DNA of 64,000 nucleotides from Lycium barbarum (taxonomy: Eukaryota; Streptophyta; Magnoliopsida; Solanales; Solanaceae): assembly GCF_019175385.1 (NCBI RefSeq), contig NC_083345.1, forward strand, positions 121,523,657 to 121,587,656, read 5' to 3'. Shown here in pieces: positions 11,346 to 22,920 of this stretch. Numbering within the stretch: the stretch's first letter is position 1; each line of letters begins with the position of its first letter. The notes beneath the pieces were generated by a model, which was not told the origin of the DNA, searched no databases, and worked only from the letters and a program-made list of their open reading frames with translations. Made by a program: the position numbers and the translations under genes.

Positions 11346-14300
11346 TCACATTGTTTGGCCCCAATACGTCGTTGGCATACCGTGCATTGGTTGAGGAGCA
11401 TTACCAAAAGGTCCCCGTTCATGGCTGAGAGGGCTACCACCGTTCTCATCGGATGAGTCGCTTGAAGCACCCGGGGAAGGAGAGCTCGCCTCGGTTACCG
11501 AAACACCAAAATTCAACATATTCGGAGGTGGAGTTGAAGATGGTGCCTTAGGCTTAGGCTTTTCCTTTTCCGCAATGAAGCTACCCACAACCACCTGGTA
11601 GTGAACTAAAAATCTTTAGCAAGTATCAAACATGAGGGTGGTAAACTAACCACTCATTTTTTAACACGAAGTGTTAATAGATATGTTTAGAATTGCTAAA
11701 ATTTCAACAAATATTAAAATTTGAACAGCTACCTTCAAAAGTTCAATAGGTCCAACAGTATGAACTTAAAGATTGAAAACGTCAAGTTTAAATTTTGAAC
11801 CTGCCACTCGGACAAGGACAAAGGTACTTATAGTATTTTAAGTGAATTAATGGCATCAACATTTTTCTCCCAGTGAAATTCATGTCGAAACACAACCACC
11901 TCCATAAAAGGAAATTTTAGTTAGAATAGCACCTGTACAGGAGTAGCAGCGATGAGCATTCCTGCAACTCCACCGCCCAAAACTCTACCATCTGGCCCAG
12001 ACAGTGACACGCTTAGACCACCTGTTCTGCTGCGGCTACCATTACTTTCTGACAGTAAGAATGAACCCGATAATGAGATGATTTCAAATCGACCCTGCAT
12101 GTAAAGAATAACACCAAGCTTGATGACCCATGCTAAATAGGTGTATTAGAAGACAATCAGTATTCACGCAACGATCACACTTGAGAAAAACTCAAGCAGT
12201 AGTATACAGCAAACGCTTCACAACTTTTGCAATAGACTGCACATCCAACTACTTGCGCACAGTATATAAGATACAAGGTAATCCTTCATAAAGTAAAATC
12301 ATCAGATACACCTAAAATTTATTAACCAACTACTACTAATTGATATCTCAAGTGGAATAACTAGGCTGCATAAAGCAAAAAGAAGTCTCTGTTGAAAGGT
12401 TTTATTGTGTTTCATCCACACTTTGAGTACATTCATCATACCTATGAGCAAAATGCTTCTAACCGAAAAAAAGGACTAGGAGAAGGGAAAAGTAAATAAG
12501 AATTTCACGCCCCAAATCTGGGGTGGGACATGATTGGCACCCGGTTTTAACTTACGGCCAAGCAAACCCTTGTATCTAACTGACTGTAAGATAATTTGAC
12601 TGAATTGTCTGATTTTGATTAAAAAGGCGATGTAATTAATAATACTTAATCATTCGAGTCTGAATCTAAAATAAAAACACTCAGACTGAAATTCATAAAC
12701 ATCCACTAGGCTAAGTCATGAGCCTCTAAAAGAAACTGACAAAGAGTCTTAATAAAACATATATGCTCGGGGCGGGATACAAAAACAAAAACAAAAACAG
12801 CAAGTCCAAAACTCCCACCGAAAAGAGAAGCGGGAGGAAGTTGGACTGTGAGTTGATATCCTAACAGGTAGCACCTAGAACGTGGTCAGTTCTACCTTGT
12901 TTGATCTCATTTGTGGTAGCCACCACAGTGATTGGCTGCCTTAATGTTTCAAACAAAACCTAACTGTAACTCAAAGACATACTTTCTGATGTTTCCATAG
13001 TCGTTTTCACTAGTATCAACTCTTCTTGAGTCTTGATACAGTTCTCATAGTATTTTGTGATATCGTCACCTCATCTTCGTCTACAACAAGCCCTTGGTAT
13101 TCAACTGAAAATTTTGGGTTTACGCAGCCTTATTCATGGCCGTACATGTATCATCTCGTTTTCAATTGAGGGTCTAACTGATACCTACTTCACTGTATCT
13201 CATACAACTGGTTACCACCAACGCATTGAGCCTTGCGCTCTCTGAACACCACGTCAATGTCAATCATTTGTGAGATTGATAGGAGCAGACCTAGATTCTC
13301 ATTTTAAGCTTTGACGGATGATTTAAGAATCATAGGAAGGAAAGATTCCTAATATGTCCTGCAACCTCCCACGTACATAAAAATGGTGCACAACATACCC
13401 ATAATTGGAACTCTACTAGACACGGCTCATAAGTATTTGAAAATAGAAGTTAAAGAAAACTGATTGATACTTTAAAAGGTAATAGGTAGAAATGGGCCAG
13501 AGGGAGTACATCTAAAAGGACATACTCTACCGATTTTTTTCTCTAATGTCAAAAGCGATTGTTACGTAAGTATACATCTGATTAAAAGCCAGAAAATCAA
13601 ATCTCCAGATCACACAACCAGCAAACTTCAGTAAAAAGACTGCAACATATACATATAGACTAATGGCCTGTTTGGCCATGCTTCTAGGAAGCCAAAAGTG
13701 CTTCTTCTTTTTTTCCAAAAAATGTTTAATTTACAAAATTGTGTCCTTTTGCCAAGCTTTTAGAGAGAGAAAAAAAAGTGTTTTTGCATAGCAGTATAAG
13801 TTGTTTCTAAAAAGCTAGAAAAGTAGCTTTTCGCCAAAAGCACTTCTGAAACCTTGGCCAGGCACAAATTACTACAAAATATTGGCAAAAGTGCTTTTCA
13901 AAATGATTAACCAAATACCAACTGCTACTCTCCAAAAGTACTCTTTAAAAATTAGCAGATTTTGGAAGCTTGAACAAACAGACTACAATTAAGCATAAGC
14001 TAACACACAAGCCTCAGCATAAAGGCAACAGAAAGGGTAAAGTGTCTTTAAGCTGAAACTCATACAGACCTCATAAGTCACGGTGCCACCACCCATTGAA
14101 GGTTGCCGGAGGGTAACATTGCATACGACTCCAGTTGCAGATAGAATACAAATTGCCCGTGGTCCTTGCTGTGAAAAAGACATAACCTTTGACGCTATAT
14201 CCTGTTATCATATAGAAAAGTCAACCATAAAATTCACAAGACTGGGACTTCAATACAAGTCAACCTTAAACAAGAAGTTTGATTATGGGTAAGACATAAC

Positions 14301-17300
14301 TATTACATACTCCCTCCGTGCCAATTTATGTGAATATGTTTGACAGGGTCCAGAGCTAAGAATGAAAGATAGACTTCTAAAACTTGTGATCCAAAATAAG
14401 TCATAGATATTTGTGTGGCTATATATCATCTAGTTAAGGGTAAACTGGGAAGCTTAAAGTTGATTTGTTATTAAACATTTCTTTTTGGGACTAATTAAAA
14501 AGGAAAAAGTGACACATATTGGGAAGGAAGGAGTAATAAACTAAAATGTTTGAGATGAAAAATTGTACAGGTTTCCTAAAACATAAGGAGGCAAGGAAGA
14601 ACAAATATCAATTGCAACTAAAAAGAGACGTTAAGATGGAAGGAACAGGATCTGGTCTAAACAAATAAAAGGAAAAAGAATAATGATGATTGGAAAGAAC
14701 ACACAAACGAATCTCTGATGTTTACCATATTTAGCTCATGCAAGGCAAAAAGTTAACTTATTAAAACAGTATTTTTTCAATTTCCAACTTAGAAAAGATC
14801 CAAAACTGTTTCAGCCTTCCCAAACCACTGTATAGCAACTTGGAAAAGTTGCACATAAGCATACATTTAATTTCGCCGTTAGAAACTCCACCAAATTTTG
14901 TAGTTTTGTTCTTTTATTTCATCTTAGAATACTAGTCCATCAATTAATTATTGGTGTATCAACCCAAAAGACAGAGAAAGGAAGCCGACAAAAATATAAA
15001 TACAGAAATAAACTAATCTCTTCCTTTTTATCTCATAAGAAATTCAAAACTCGAGCCTGTTGCAGAAACAACAATATACAGCACAAAATATGCAGAGACG
15101 TGCATTTGTAAATACATAGGTTAATCAGAGTTTTGTAAAACATGCTGTAAAAGAATGCATGCTTTTAACTAAAATATCCATAAGCAAAACATATTCTACC
15201 TCCCCGATGTTCACATTGATTAAATGTGGCGTAAATCCAAATCCAACTGCACCTGCCAACCATCAAGAAACCCCATATAATCACTATCAGAGGCGGATCC
15301 AAAACTTTAAGTTAATATACAATAATAACTGGGTTCACATTCAAATATTTATAAATATATAGTTAATATTTTAATACATAGTATAAGTTATTGGATTCCC
15401 ATGAATCCGCACACAGCACTCTGGATCGAATATTTGGCACTATTTACTTCCCAAGATTCAAACTAAGTGAACTTTGACCAACATCTTAAAATATTTTTCT
15501 TTCACTTTTCCTACAAGATTTGCAACTTATTGTACTTTTCGATGTATCCAAATAGCTAATTTTTTAACTTTTAAGAAGCTACAGTAATCATTAACATTTG
15601 GCCCCTAAAGTTGGTCAACCTGACTCTGATAAACAAACAGTGCCAAACAAAATGGGACATAGTGTAGAAAGTTGAGGAAACAAAAAGGCAATCTTAATAT
15701 CTAGCTTCTATATTTTCCAAATGAGTTTAACTTCTATGCATTGATCGTGTAAATGTCAGGTTATATAACCGTCCATAAAAAGTAGGATTAGTAAGGAAAA
15801 TAAGGCAAGTTACCTGCTACAGCAGAATACACCAATGGAGTAAAATTCTTTGCATTATCTATGTTATCTGTGTATATAATTTAAATCCTTTCCAAAGTTG
15901 AAGCTAGAAACATAATTACAGCATTTATGAAGACATATAGGAGAAAGTTGAGGAAACAAAAAGGCAATCCTAAAATTTAGCTTATATATTTTCCAAATGA
16001 GTTTAAGGTCTATGCATTGAAAGTGTAAATGTCAGGTTAACTACATGTAACAGGCCATAAAAAGCGTGATTAGTAACCTGAAAAATAAGATAGTAACTAC
16101 ACGGATAGAGTTAAAATTCTTTACGTATCAATGTATATGAGTTAAATCCTTCCCAAACTAGAAGCAATAATGAAGACATATATACCCAAAGCTTCTAGTT
16201 GTTTCTAAATTCTTTACAATATCAGTGCATATAAGTTAAATCCTTCCCAAATTAGAAGCTATCACATTATTAAAAATGAAGACACATATACCTAAAGCTT
16301 CTAGCTGTTTCTTAAATTTTTGCATTAGCAGTGTATATGAGTTAAATTCTTTATGTTATCAATGTATATAAGTCAAATCCTTCCGAAATTAGAAGCTAGA
16401 TACATAATTAAAGCAATAATGAGTATATATATACCTAAAGCTTCTACTTATTTCTTAATTCTTTACATTATCAGTGTATAAGTTAAATTCTTCACGTTGT
16501 ATATAAGTAAAATCTTCCCAAATTAGAAGCTAGGCACATAATTTAAGCAATAATGAAGACATATATATACCTAAAGCTTCTGGTTGTTTCTTAATTCTTT
16601 ACATTATCAGTGTATATAAGTTATATTGTTTACTTTATCAATGTTTATGAGTTAAATCCTTACTTTATCAATGTTTATGAGTTAAATCCTTTCTAAAGTA
16701 GAAGCTACATACATAGTTACAAGAATTATGAAAACAAATAGGAGAAAGTTGACCGACGGGAGGGTGTTAGGCACCCAAAGTCCCGTGGTTCTATCACAGT
16801 CGCTGAAATTGACTTTACTCGGCTTAGTAAGTCTGTAGGATAAAATTGTGTTTATTCGACCATGGATTGCCTATTATTTACCGTTTCTCTTAGCCAAGTT
16901 GCGTAAACGCACCCTCGTCTAAATAATGTTCACTTGCGCTCTTTTATTTTATCTTTTGACGACGGGTTTTGATTTATACGCAACCCACCTTGCTCTCTTA
17001 CATTTGGTTCTTCCCGCTCTTTTCTTTTGTTTATGCAACAGATTTTGAACTAGTCGCAGCCCGACTCACTCACTCACTCAGATTTATCTCTAATCAAGAT
17101 GCGTAAACGCACTCTTGAATATTAAACACTTAATTTACCTAAGGCTGGATCAAGATGCGTAAACACACTCTTGTGTTTCCTATTTTTAGGCATTCTGACC
17201 AAGATGGTAAATGCACTCTTAATCAGTACAAAGCTCAATCGCTCCTATATTTAATCATATGGGTTTAACTTATATGCATTCATAGTGTAATGTTATCTAC

Positions 17301-18381
17301 ATGTAACCGTCCACAAAAAGTGGAACTGATAACCTGAAAAAATAAGGTAGTAACTACACTTACGAAGTCAATGTATATAAGTTAAATCCTTCCAAAGTAG
17401 AAGCTAGTTACATAATTAAGGCAATAATGAAGTTATATACCTAAAGCTTCTAGTTTTTTTCTTAATTCTTTACATTAACTTCTTTTTTTATAACCGTGCT
17501 GTCCTGCGGGCACCTTGACTAATTTCAAGAGCGATACCTGTTGCCTCCCACAGGTACCGGTTAACACATAAATCACCTAGTGTTTTTGTCTCCGGGATTC
17601 TTAATTCTTTACATTATCGGTGTATATAAGTTAAACTCTTTATGTTATCAATGTATATAAGCTAAATCCTTCCCAAATTAGAAGCTAGATACATAGTTTA
17701 AAAGCAATAATGAAAACAGATTTACATAAAGCTCTTAATTCTTTATATTATCAGTGTATATAAGTTAAATCCTACATAATTGAAGCAATAAGGAAGACAT
17801 GTATATATACCTAAAGTTTCTTGCTGCTGCTTCTTTCCCGAGCCCAGTGGCCTACCACGGGCCTTCTTCGACGGGTTTTCTGAAGAAGCAGCACCATTAT
17901 CACCACCACCACCACCACCAGAATCAACTGAAGAAACTTGAGTTAATGGAGTTGGATTAAGGCCTAAACCAATGTTGTTACCATCATTAGCAGTATACTT
18001 TCTTGGTCTGCCTCTTTTTTTCTTAGTAGATGATCCATCAGAGTAATCAAGATTTGGTTTTGGATTTTGCCCAGTAATTGAATTGAATGGAAATTGTTGT
18101 ATGTTTTGTTGTTGTTGTTGTTGTTGTTGTTGGAATATGTTGTTTGCTGGGATGTTAAGGTTGTTGTGGTGGTTGTTGTTGTTGTTGTTGTTGTTGGGGA
18201 GGATGTAGGAGTTGTTAGGTTGTTGTTCTTGTTGGTGGGGTGGTGGGGTTGGGGGGTGGGGTGGTGTCATTGTGTTATGTAGGGGTGTTTGTTGGTGGGG
18301 GTGAGGGTGGGGGTGGTGGGGTGGTAGAGATTGGAGGTGGTGGGGTGGGTGGTGTACCGGTGGGGATCCTTGGGAATCCAT
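11346..18381 (-). CDS. AT-hook motif nuclear-localized protein (AHL family, two AT-hooks plus PPC domain)
   Basis: There are five exons on the minus strand: 18381-17811, 15252-15200, 14201-14070, 12094-11933 and 11594-11346. All junctions are GT-AG, and phases close to a 388 aa protein ending WGQTM. Residues 1-115 are low complexity (Pro/His, poly-Asn, poly-Gln). AT-hook 1 is KKKRGRPRKY near 120-129; a second, KKARGRPLGSGKKQQ, is near 172-186. The PPC/DUF296 domain runs about 195-315 and includes MSFSQQGPRAICILSATG and GRFEIISLSGSFLLSE. Known AHL proteins bind AT-rich DNA in the nucleus, oligomerise through PPC and tune transcription; the intron-containing form with two AT-hooks fits clade B, type II. 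Intron 1 is 2.6 kb of repeats and intron 3 holds a Stowaway-free LTR-like stretch. The exact Arabidopsis counterpart is not assigned. Confidence 0.96.
12506..13260. mobile_element. Probable gypsy LTR remnant in AHL intron 3
   Basis: The phrase CACGCCCCAAATCTGGGGTG with GGGACATGATTGGCACCCGG is typical of one end of nightshade gypsy LTRs. The following several hundred bases are non-coding and unlike the neighbouring intron. I cannot find the second end or a duplication, so the right boundary is approximate. Confidence 0.35.
13665..13985. mobile_element. hAT-like MITE in AHL intron 3
   Basis: The left end TAATGGCCTGTTTGGCCATG and the right end, with AAGCTTGAACAAACAGACTA, are imperfect inverted repeats. 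The interior has mirrored AAAAGTGCTT motifs. This composition matches the abundant 'GGCCTGTTTGGCCA' small elements of plants. Boundaries are approximate. Confidence 0.5.
14310..14533. mobile_element. Stowaway-like MITE in AHL intron 2
   Basis: Ends CTCCCTCCGTGCCAATTTAT and (reverse complement of the right end) CTCCTTCCTTCCCAATATGT are inverted repeats, flanked on both sides by the dinucleotide TA. At 224 bp without coding sequence it fits the Tc1/mariner-derived Stowaway class. Confidence 0.8.
15288..15430. mobile_element. hAT-like MITE of the CAGAGGCGGATCC family, degenerate right end
   Basis: It begins CAGAGGCGGATCCAAAACTT and shares its interior (AATATACAATAATAACTGGG, then CCGCAC..CACTCTGGATC) with the better-preserved copies in the AP2M intron near 40.1 and 41.5 kb. 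The right terminal repeat is decayed. It lies at the start of AHL intron 1, next to exon 2. Confidence 0.6.
16750..17250. mobile_element. LTR-retrotransposon fragment within the intron array
   Basis: This GC-richer block contains GGGTGTTAGGCACCC, a phrase seen in gypsy LTRs, and four variants of AAGATGCGTAAACGCACTCT. It interrupts the intron 1 array, whose units resume after it. Neither end shows a clear TG/CA boundary, so it is called a fragment. Confidence 0.4.
17478..17597 (-). mobile_element. tRNA-type SINE, minus strand, with 19 bp target-site duplication
   Basis: On the plus strand it starts with a T-run (tail) and TATAACCGTG and ends TGTTTTTGTCTCCGGG, the reversed order of a SINE family common in nightshades. 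A perfect 19 bp duplication TTCTTAATTCTTTACATTA flanks it (17459-17477 and 17598-17616). It sits inside one unit of the AHL intron array and so is younger than that unit. Confidence 0.85.
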
Positions 18382-18602
18382 AAGGATAGAAAAAAGAATG
18401 TACTTTTAAGAGTTAAAGAGTGGAAAGGGGTTTTCAAGAATCAAAGATGCAGTGCAGTTTGGTTTTTGTTGTGACTGTGTTGGGGTAGTGGGGTTGGGGG
18501 GGCGTGATGGTACTGTTGTTCTACTGAAAAACTTTATGTTGCTGGGAGGGAGAATACAGTGTGTGTGAGTAGAATACTAATACAGTGTGTCTGAGTAGAA
18601 TA
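18382..18602 (-). promoter_or_regulatory. AHL 5' leader and proximal promoter space
   Basis: Only 221 bp separate the AHL start codon from a fold-back transposon. The interval holds G-rich tracts (GTTGGGGTAGTGGGGTTGGG on the plus strand) and GTGTGTGAGTAGAATA repeats. I do not see a convincing TATA box. The core promoter must lie here or inside the element. Confidence 0.4.
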
Positions 18603-18938
18603 GAGAGAAGGCCATAAATAGTCCCATCGATGGGAGTAGGTCTAAAATGGTCCCTTAACTATACACTTATCGATTTTAGTCCTTTAACTATTTAAAAACT
18701 TATCAAATTTGGTTTCCGTCTATTTTTTTATACAAACAGCGTACAAACTCATAAACTTTCGTGAGATTAATCATTAAACCATTCCTCAGACCTATATTTC
18801 TCTCTCCCTGCTTCTTTTTCCTCAAGTTCCTCTTGTTAAAAAAAAAAAAGAGCATTCTAGCACTGGTGTCGCTCTCGAGTCTCTAAAATTCGAAAAGACA
18901 AAATCAGGCACAAAATTTCTGTAATCATTCTTCTCAAA

Positions 18939-19480
18939 CACTACTAAAAAACTAGTAAAAACCGACGGAAAAAAACCGATGGAAAAAATCGACGGAAAGA
19001 CCGACAGATTCTGTCGATTTTTTTAATAATTTTTTTAAATCTTTTTTTTAAAAGAAAACTGACGGACTGAGTCGATTATTTTTTGCACAAAAATGCCCGA
19101 AAAAATATAATTATTTGTTATATTATTTTCAAAAATAAACTGATGGAGTCCGTCAGTTTTTTATTTTTATTTTTTATTTTTTTATAAAAACCCGACGGAG
19201 ACGGAGTCTGTCAGTTTTTAGAGCGAAAAAACAGTATAAATTAAATCAATGTAAGTATATGAACAAAAAATATCAATGGTCTAGTGGTAAAGCCTTTTAA
19301 TGCCAAGGAACATATCCGGGTTTGACTCCAAGTTCCTAGATTTCATTCTTTAATTTTCAAAAAAAAAAAAAAAAAAAAAACTGACATGTGACCATCAATT
19401 TTTTTTTAATTTTTTTTTAACAAAACTAACGGACTGGGTCGGTTTTAACTGACGCAGTCCGTCGGTCCGAAATGCGAGAG
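18939..19480. mobile_element. CACTA-element end and subterminal repeats inside the fold-back element
   Basis: CACTACTAAAAAACTAG at 18939 is followed by many copies of GACGGAxxxxGTCGGTTTT-type subterminal motifs (for example GACGGACTGAGTCG and GACGGAGTCTGTCAG). This is the same end type as the larger CACTA element at 23.5-31.8 kb. No matching right terminal repeat is found before the right arm begins, so the piece is incomplete. Confidence 0.6.
19272..19342 (+). ncRNA. tRNA-like sequence (degenerate)
   Basis: The stretch TCAATGGTCTAGTGGTAAAG resembles a tRNA 5' part with A box TGGTCTAGTGGT, and GGGTTTGACTCC 50 bp on resembles a B box. The pattern is like tRNA-Pro or tRNA-Gln-type genes but the acceptor stem does not pair, so a working tRNA is unlikely. 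It lies between CACTA subterminal repeats. Confidence 0.35.
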
Positions 19481-19942
19481 AGAACTTGAGGAAAAAAGTT
19501 GAGGTTAAAGAATGAACTTGAGGAAAAAGAAGCGGGGAGAGAGAAATATAGGTCTGAGGAATGGTTTAACGATTAATCTCACGAAGGTTTATGAGTTTGT
19601 ACGCTGTTTGTATAAAAAAATAGATGGAGACCAAATTTGATAAGTTTTTGGATAGTTAAAGGACTAAAACCTGTAAGTATATAGTTAAGGGACCATTTTA
19701 GACCTACTCCCATAGATAAGGGACTATTTATGGCTTTTTCTCGAGTAGAATATTAAGTATGATTAGGTTACTTGTTTAGGTTTTATGTGTTATTGTCAAA
19801 GAATTTGATACAATTAGGTTACCTATAAGAATTTTGATACAATTACCGGTATAAGTTTTATACTTTAATGGCATAGAATATTGATTTGTAATTTTTTTTT
19901 ATGATTGATAACAAGATAAAAATACAACTCCAATAACTAATA

Positions 19943-20172
19943 CTCCCTCCGTCTCAATTTATGTGAATGTGTTTCACCTAGCAATAAGTTTAAGAATGAA
20001 AGGAAAACTTCAAAAATTATTGTTCAAAATAATCTAAAGATATTTGTGTAGCTTTAAACGATCTCATCAAGGATAGATGAGAAGTTTAAAATTAAATTGT
20101 TAGTAAATATAGAAACATATCATTCTTTTTAGATTGACTAAAAATAAGAGAGTCACGTAAATTGGAACAGAG
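19943..20172. mobile_element. Stowaway-like MITE
   Basis: Left end CTCCCTCCGTCTCAATTTAT and right end (inverted) CTCTGTTCCAATTTACGTGA are flanked by TA on both sides. It is 230 bp with no coding sequence. Confidence 0.78.
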
Positions 20173-20508
20173 TAGTATACAAGTTTTATGCATTCCTTTT
20201 TGAGAATTCACATTTTGTATTTCTCTGCTGTGTGGCATGTGGCTATTGCCTTTGTACAAATAGGTTATAGCTGTATTGTAGAATCCTCCCCCTTTATCAA
20301 TTATGGTGGGACGGGCAATCTCTTTATTTTAATAAGAATAGTAAATAAATTTGTTACGAGCGCTTGCTTATTGATGGGTATCACGCAGCACGAGTTTTAA
20401 TTGGGTCATTTTGCAATTTGTCCCTATTTTTTGTTGGTCTTTAATTTTTGTCCCTCAAGAAAAATAATATTTTTTTCGCACGATGAGTTTATATTTTTAC
20501 ATCATTAT

Positions 20509-21651
20509 CAGTAGCGGAGTCAAAAAATTTAGCAAGGTTATTCAAATGTTGACGAGTATATAATTTTTTTTCCGATGAATAAGTGTAACAATTTTTTTTT
20601 TAACATCATTACTGCACACTCGCCTAAATATTTTTGGTCCATTTGATTTTGCAAGTTATTCTTGATAAATTTCATAACTAGAAAACTCTTACGGTGATTA
20701 CAGTTTCAACTGACAACAATAACAAACAACAACATACCTAGTGTACGTAATCCCGCAAGTGGGTCTATGATACAAAAATGGGGTAAATCCAGATCAAACT
20801 CGAATTTATCTTACTTAACTTATTTAACCTTGGGTTAATTTACTTCGCCTAAAGGGAAGAAAATTTTTCGAAAGGATTAGTAATTGAGATTATGTAAGTT
20901 ATCCAAGAGGATACTTCTGTACATAAAAGGAATTCGAATTGGGGCTTTACGTTCGTAGAAATGGTCAAGAAGTACTCCCCATGATTCTGATCCAGAGTAT
21001 GTCCTATCCACTGAGTAAGTAAGTGTTCTCCTGCCCCTGTCACCTGAGATAACAACAAGGGGCTTTCCGAGAATGTTACAAAGCGAGAGATAACGACTAA
21101 TTAATATTCTTTGGGGAAAAAAGAGAGAACAAAGCTGGATAATTAAAATGTTCACAGAAGTAATTAAAAAAGAAAAGAGAACAAAATAAGTAGTTGCTAA
21201 CTTGCTATTAGATCTCGTTGTCTTCTTTTTAACAATATGTCTTCTTCTTTTCTAGGAAATAGCAAGGAAAGGAGAAAGACTAAATGAGCTTTAACAAATG
21301 AGTCCAACCTATCTCCAAACCAAATGCAAATCATAACTCAAATACGGATAAATTTAGTAGGAATGTGAAAGAAAATAAGTGCAAATACAAATCAACCGAG
21401 TAGCTTCAGACTTATTTGTATGTTTTCTTTTAAAGAAAGAAATTGACCAGTGTTTGACGCAAGCTTTAAACCGTGATTTTTAGGTAACATTGAACACCCT
21501 TTACCTCTAAGCTATCTATCTCAATTATTTTAAGAGTGTTCAAAATTTATTTTATATCCAATTAACTATAATATTTAATCCATATACTAGTACCATTTCC
21601 AGCCAAGGGTGTGCAGGTGACCACCCTTGGCCATGAGTGACTCCGCCACTG
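20509..21651. mobile_element. Non-autonomous hAT-type element, 1143 bp
   Basis: Terminal repeats CAGTAGCGGAGTCA and TGACTCCGCCACTG (13 of 14 matching when inverted) are bounded by a perfect 8 bp duplication ATCATTAT (20501-20508 and 21652-21659). Eight-base duplications and this end type fit hAT elements. No transposase is present. The inside carries an RTE LINE tail fragment near 20711-20775 and a stretch near 20870-21110 unlike its surroundings. Confidence 0.85.
20711..20775 (-). mobile_element. RTE LINE 3'-tail fragment
   Basis: CAACAATAACAAACAACAAC with CCTAGTGTACGTAATCCCGC and AAGTGGG is the reversed order of the LINE tail (TTG repeats preceded by CCCAC...GGGATTxxACTGGG). It is a short decayed piece nested in the hAT-type element. 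Confidence 0.6.
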
Positions 21652-22028
21652 ATCATTATATCCTACAAGTTATGTCCCGTGCTCTTAAAGAATTTATATC
21701 CCATTAGATATAAGTTTGATTTTGAAGGATAAAAATAATAAGTAACAACCCATTTGAAAGGCAAATCGTGCAATTTCTTCATTTTAATTAGTCAAAGCAT
21801 CAATGTGATATCGTAACCGAGTGCAAAATCATAAAAAGAAAGAAAAAAAAAACCTCACAAGTCTACTGCATTTACTTTAATAGGACCAATTGTAAACAGG
21901 AGGAGCCCCACTAGTTTTTTGGTTGACTAGTTATACCATCTTTAGCAAGATAGTAGACTAGTGTAACCAACATTTAGATTGGAGGTTAGGTTTGTAATTC
22001 CCTTCTTTGTACTATTTGTCAATATAAC

Positions 22029-22920
22029 TAAGAGCATATTTAGTCAAACGGCTAAAAATTGTTTATTTTAAAAATATATTTTTGGTGAGAAGCAGTTTGT
22101 ATTTAGCTAATTTATATGAAAAATGCTTTTGAGTGTTTTTGATAAGTATATTGTGTTTGGCTAATCTTTTTTAAAAAATGTTTTTGAGCGTCAAATAACC
22201 AAAAAGGACAAGTATAAATGAACGTTTACTATTAAGACTATTTTATAGACAGAAATTATTTAAAATATCTATTATGAAAGACTTTAATTGATTTTTTATT
22301 TAATTAAAATTATAATAAAAATTTCAATCAATATAGTACATAAATAAATCGAAGAAAATATTAAATATTGATATAATATCAACATGATGATTTAATATAC
22401 CAAAAAGCATCAACCAAAATCTAACAAAATAATATTGTCATTCTTTTAAATACAAAAAGAGTAATAAGGTTGGTTGAAGATTAAAAGAGAAATAAACGTC
22501 TTGGGACAAGACATGAGTTATATCCGCTATATAAAATTTAAAATATATAAAAAAAATATAACTTGATAAGTATAACAAGAATATGAAGTAACTGTAATTT
22601 TATTGGAACATTTAAATGTATTGTTGAGATCTCATTAAGAATCAAAATGAGTTGCTATGAAATTAATGAGTTAATGAGGGATATATTTGGTAAGTATGTA
22701 TTTATGGTAATGATATTTCTATCTTGAAAATGAATGCTTTTGCTTTTTCCAAGAAGCAAAATTATTTACCTTCTCTCCAATTGCAGAAATATCGCTTCTG
22801 CTTATACTTAAAAGCATTTTACTTATTGATCAAACACCTTAAATTTTCAAAAAGAAAAAAGTGTTTTCCCCCGAAAAAATGCTTTTGGCCTCAAACCCGC
22901 TTGGCCAAACCGACTCTTAT
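22029..22920. mobile_element. hAT-like MITE, about 0.9 kb
   Basis: The left end TAAGAGCATATTTAGTCAAA and the right end, inverted as TAAGAGTCGGTTTGGCCAAG, are imperfect inverted repeats. AAAAATGCTTTTG-type motifs recur in both arms. The interior is very AT-rich and non-coding. Boundaries are approximate because no duplication could be confirmed. Confidence 0.5.

Larger units (their letters stand above)
15690..17810. repeat. Tandem array in AHL intron 1 carrying copies of the exon 1 splice donor
   Basis: Units of roughly 110-280 bp share TTAATTCTTTACATTATCAG, AGTTAAATCCTTCCCAAA and ATACCTAAAGCTTCTAG. In the gene's sense (minus strand) the last motif reads CTTTAG|GTATAT, the same as the true exon 1 end and donor at 17811. 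Such copies lie near 16195 (GG variant), 16291, 16434, 16571 and 17441, with a degenerate one near 17728. The array is broken by an LTR-like insert (about 16750-17250) and by a SINE (17478-17597). Confidence 0.8.
18603..19742. mobile_element. Fold-back Mutator-like element (MULE-MITE) upstream of AHL
   Basis: Two arms of about 240 bp (18603-18850 and 19490-19742) are inverted repeats of roughly 90% identity, with outer ends AGAGAGAAGGCCATAAATAG and, inverted, GAGAAAAAGCCATAAATAGT. A perfect 10 bp direct repeat GAGTAGAATA flanks them (18593-18602 and 19743-19752), which fits the 9-10 bp duplications of Mutator-like elements. There is no transposase. The centre holds a CACTA-type end and a tRNA-like stretch. 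Confidence 0.88.

Noticed and set aside
18094..18282. Plus-strand Val/Leu-rich frame
   Set aside because: It is the complement of the poly-Gln/poly-Asn coding part of AHL exon 1.
19272..19342. A functional tRNA gene
   Set aside because: A and B box-like strings are present but the acceptor and anticodon stems do not pair, so only a tRNA-like remnant is claimed.
20870..21110. Firm call of plastid DNA in the nucleus
   Set aside because: The texture suggests it, but I cannot match it to a named plastid gene from memory; it is reported only as a question.
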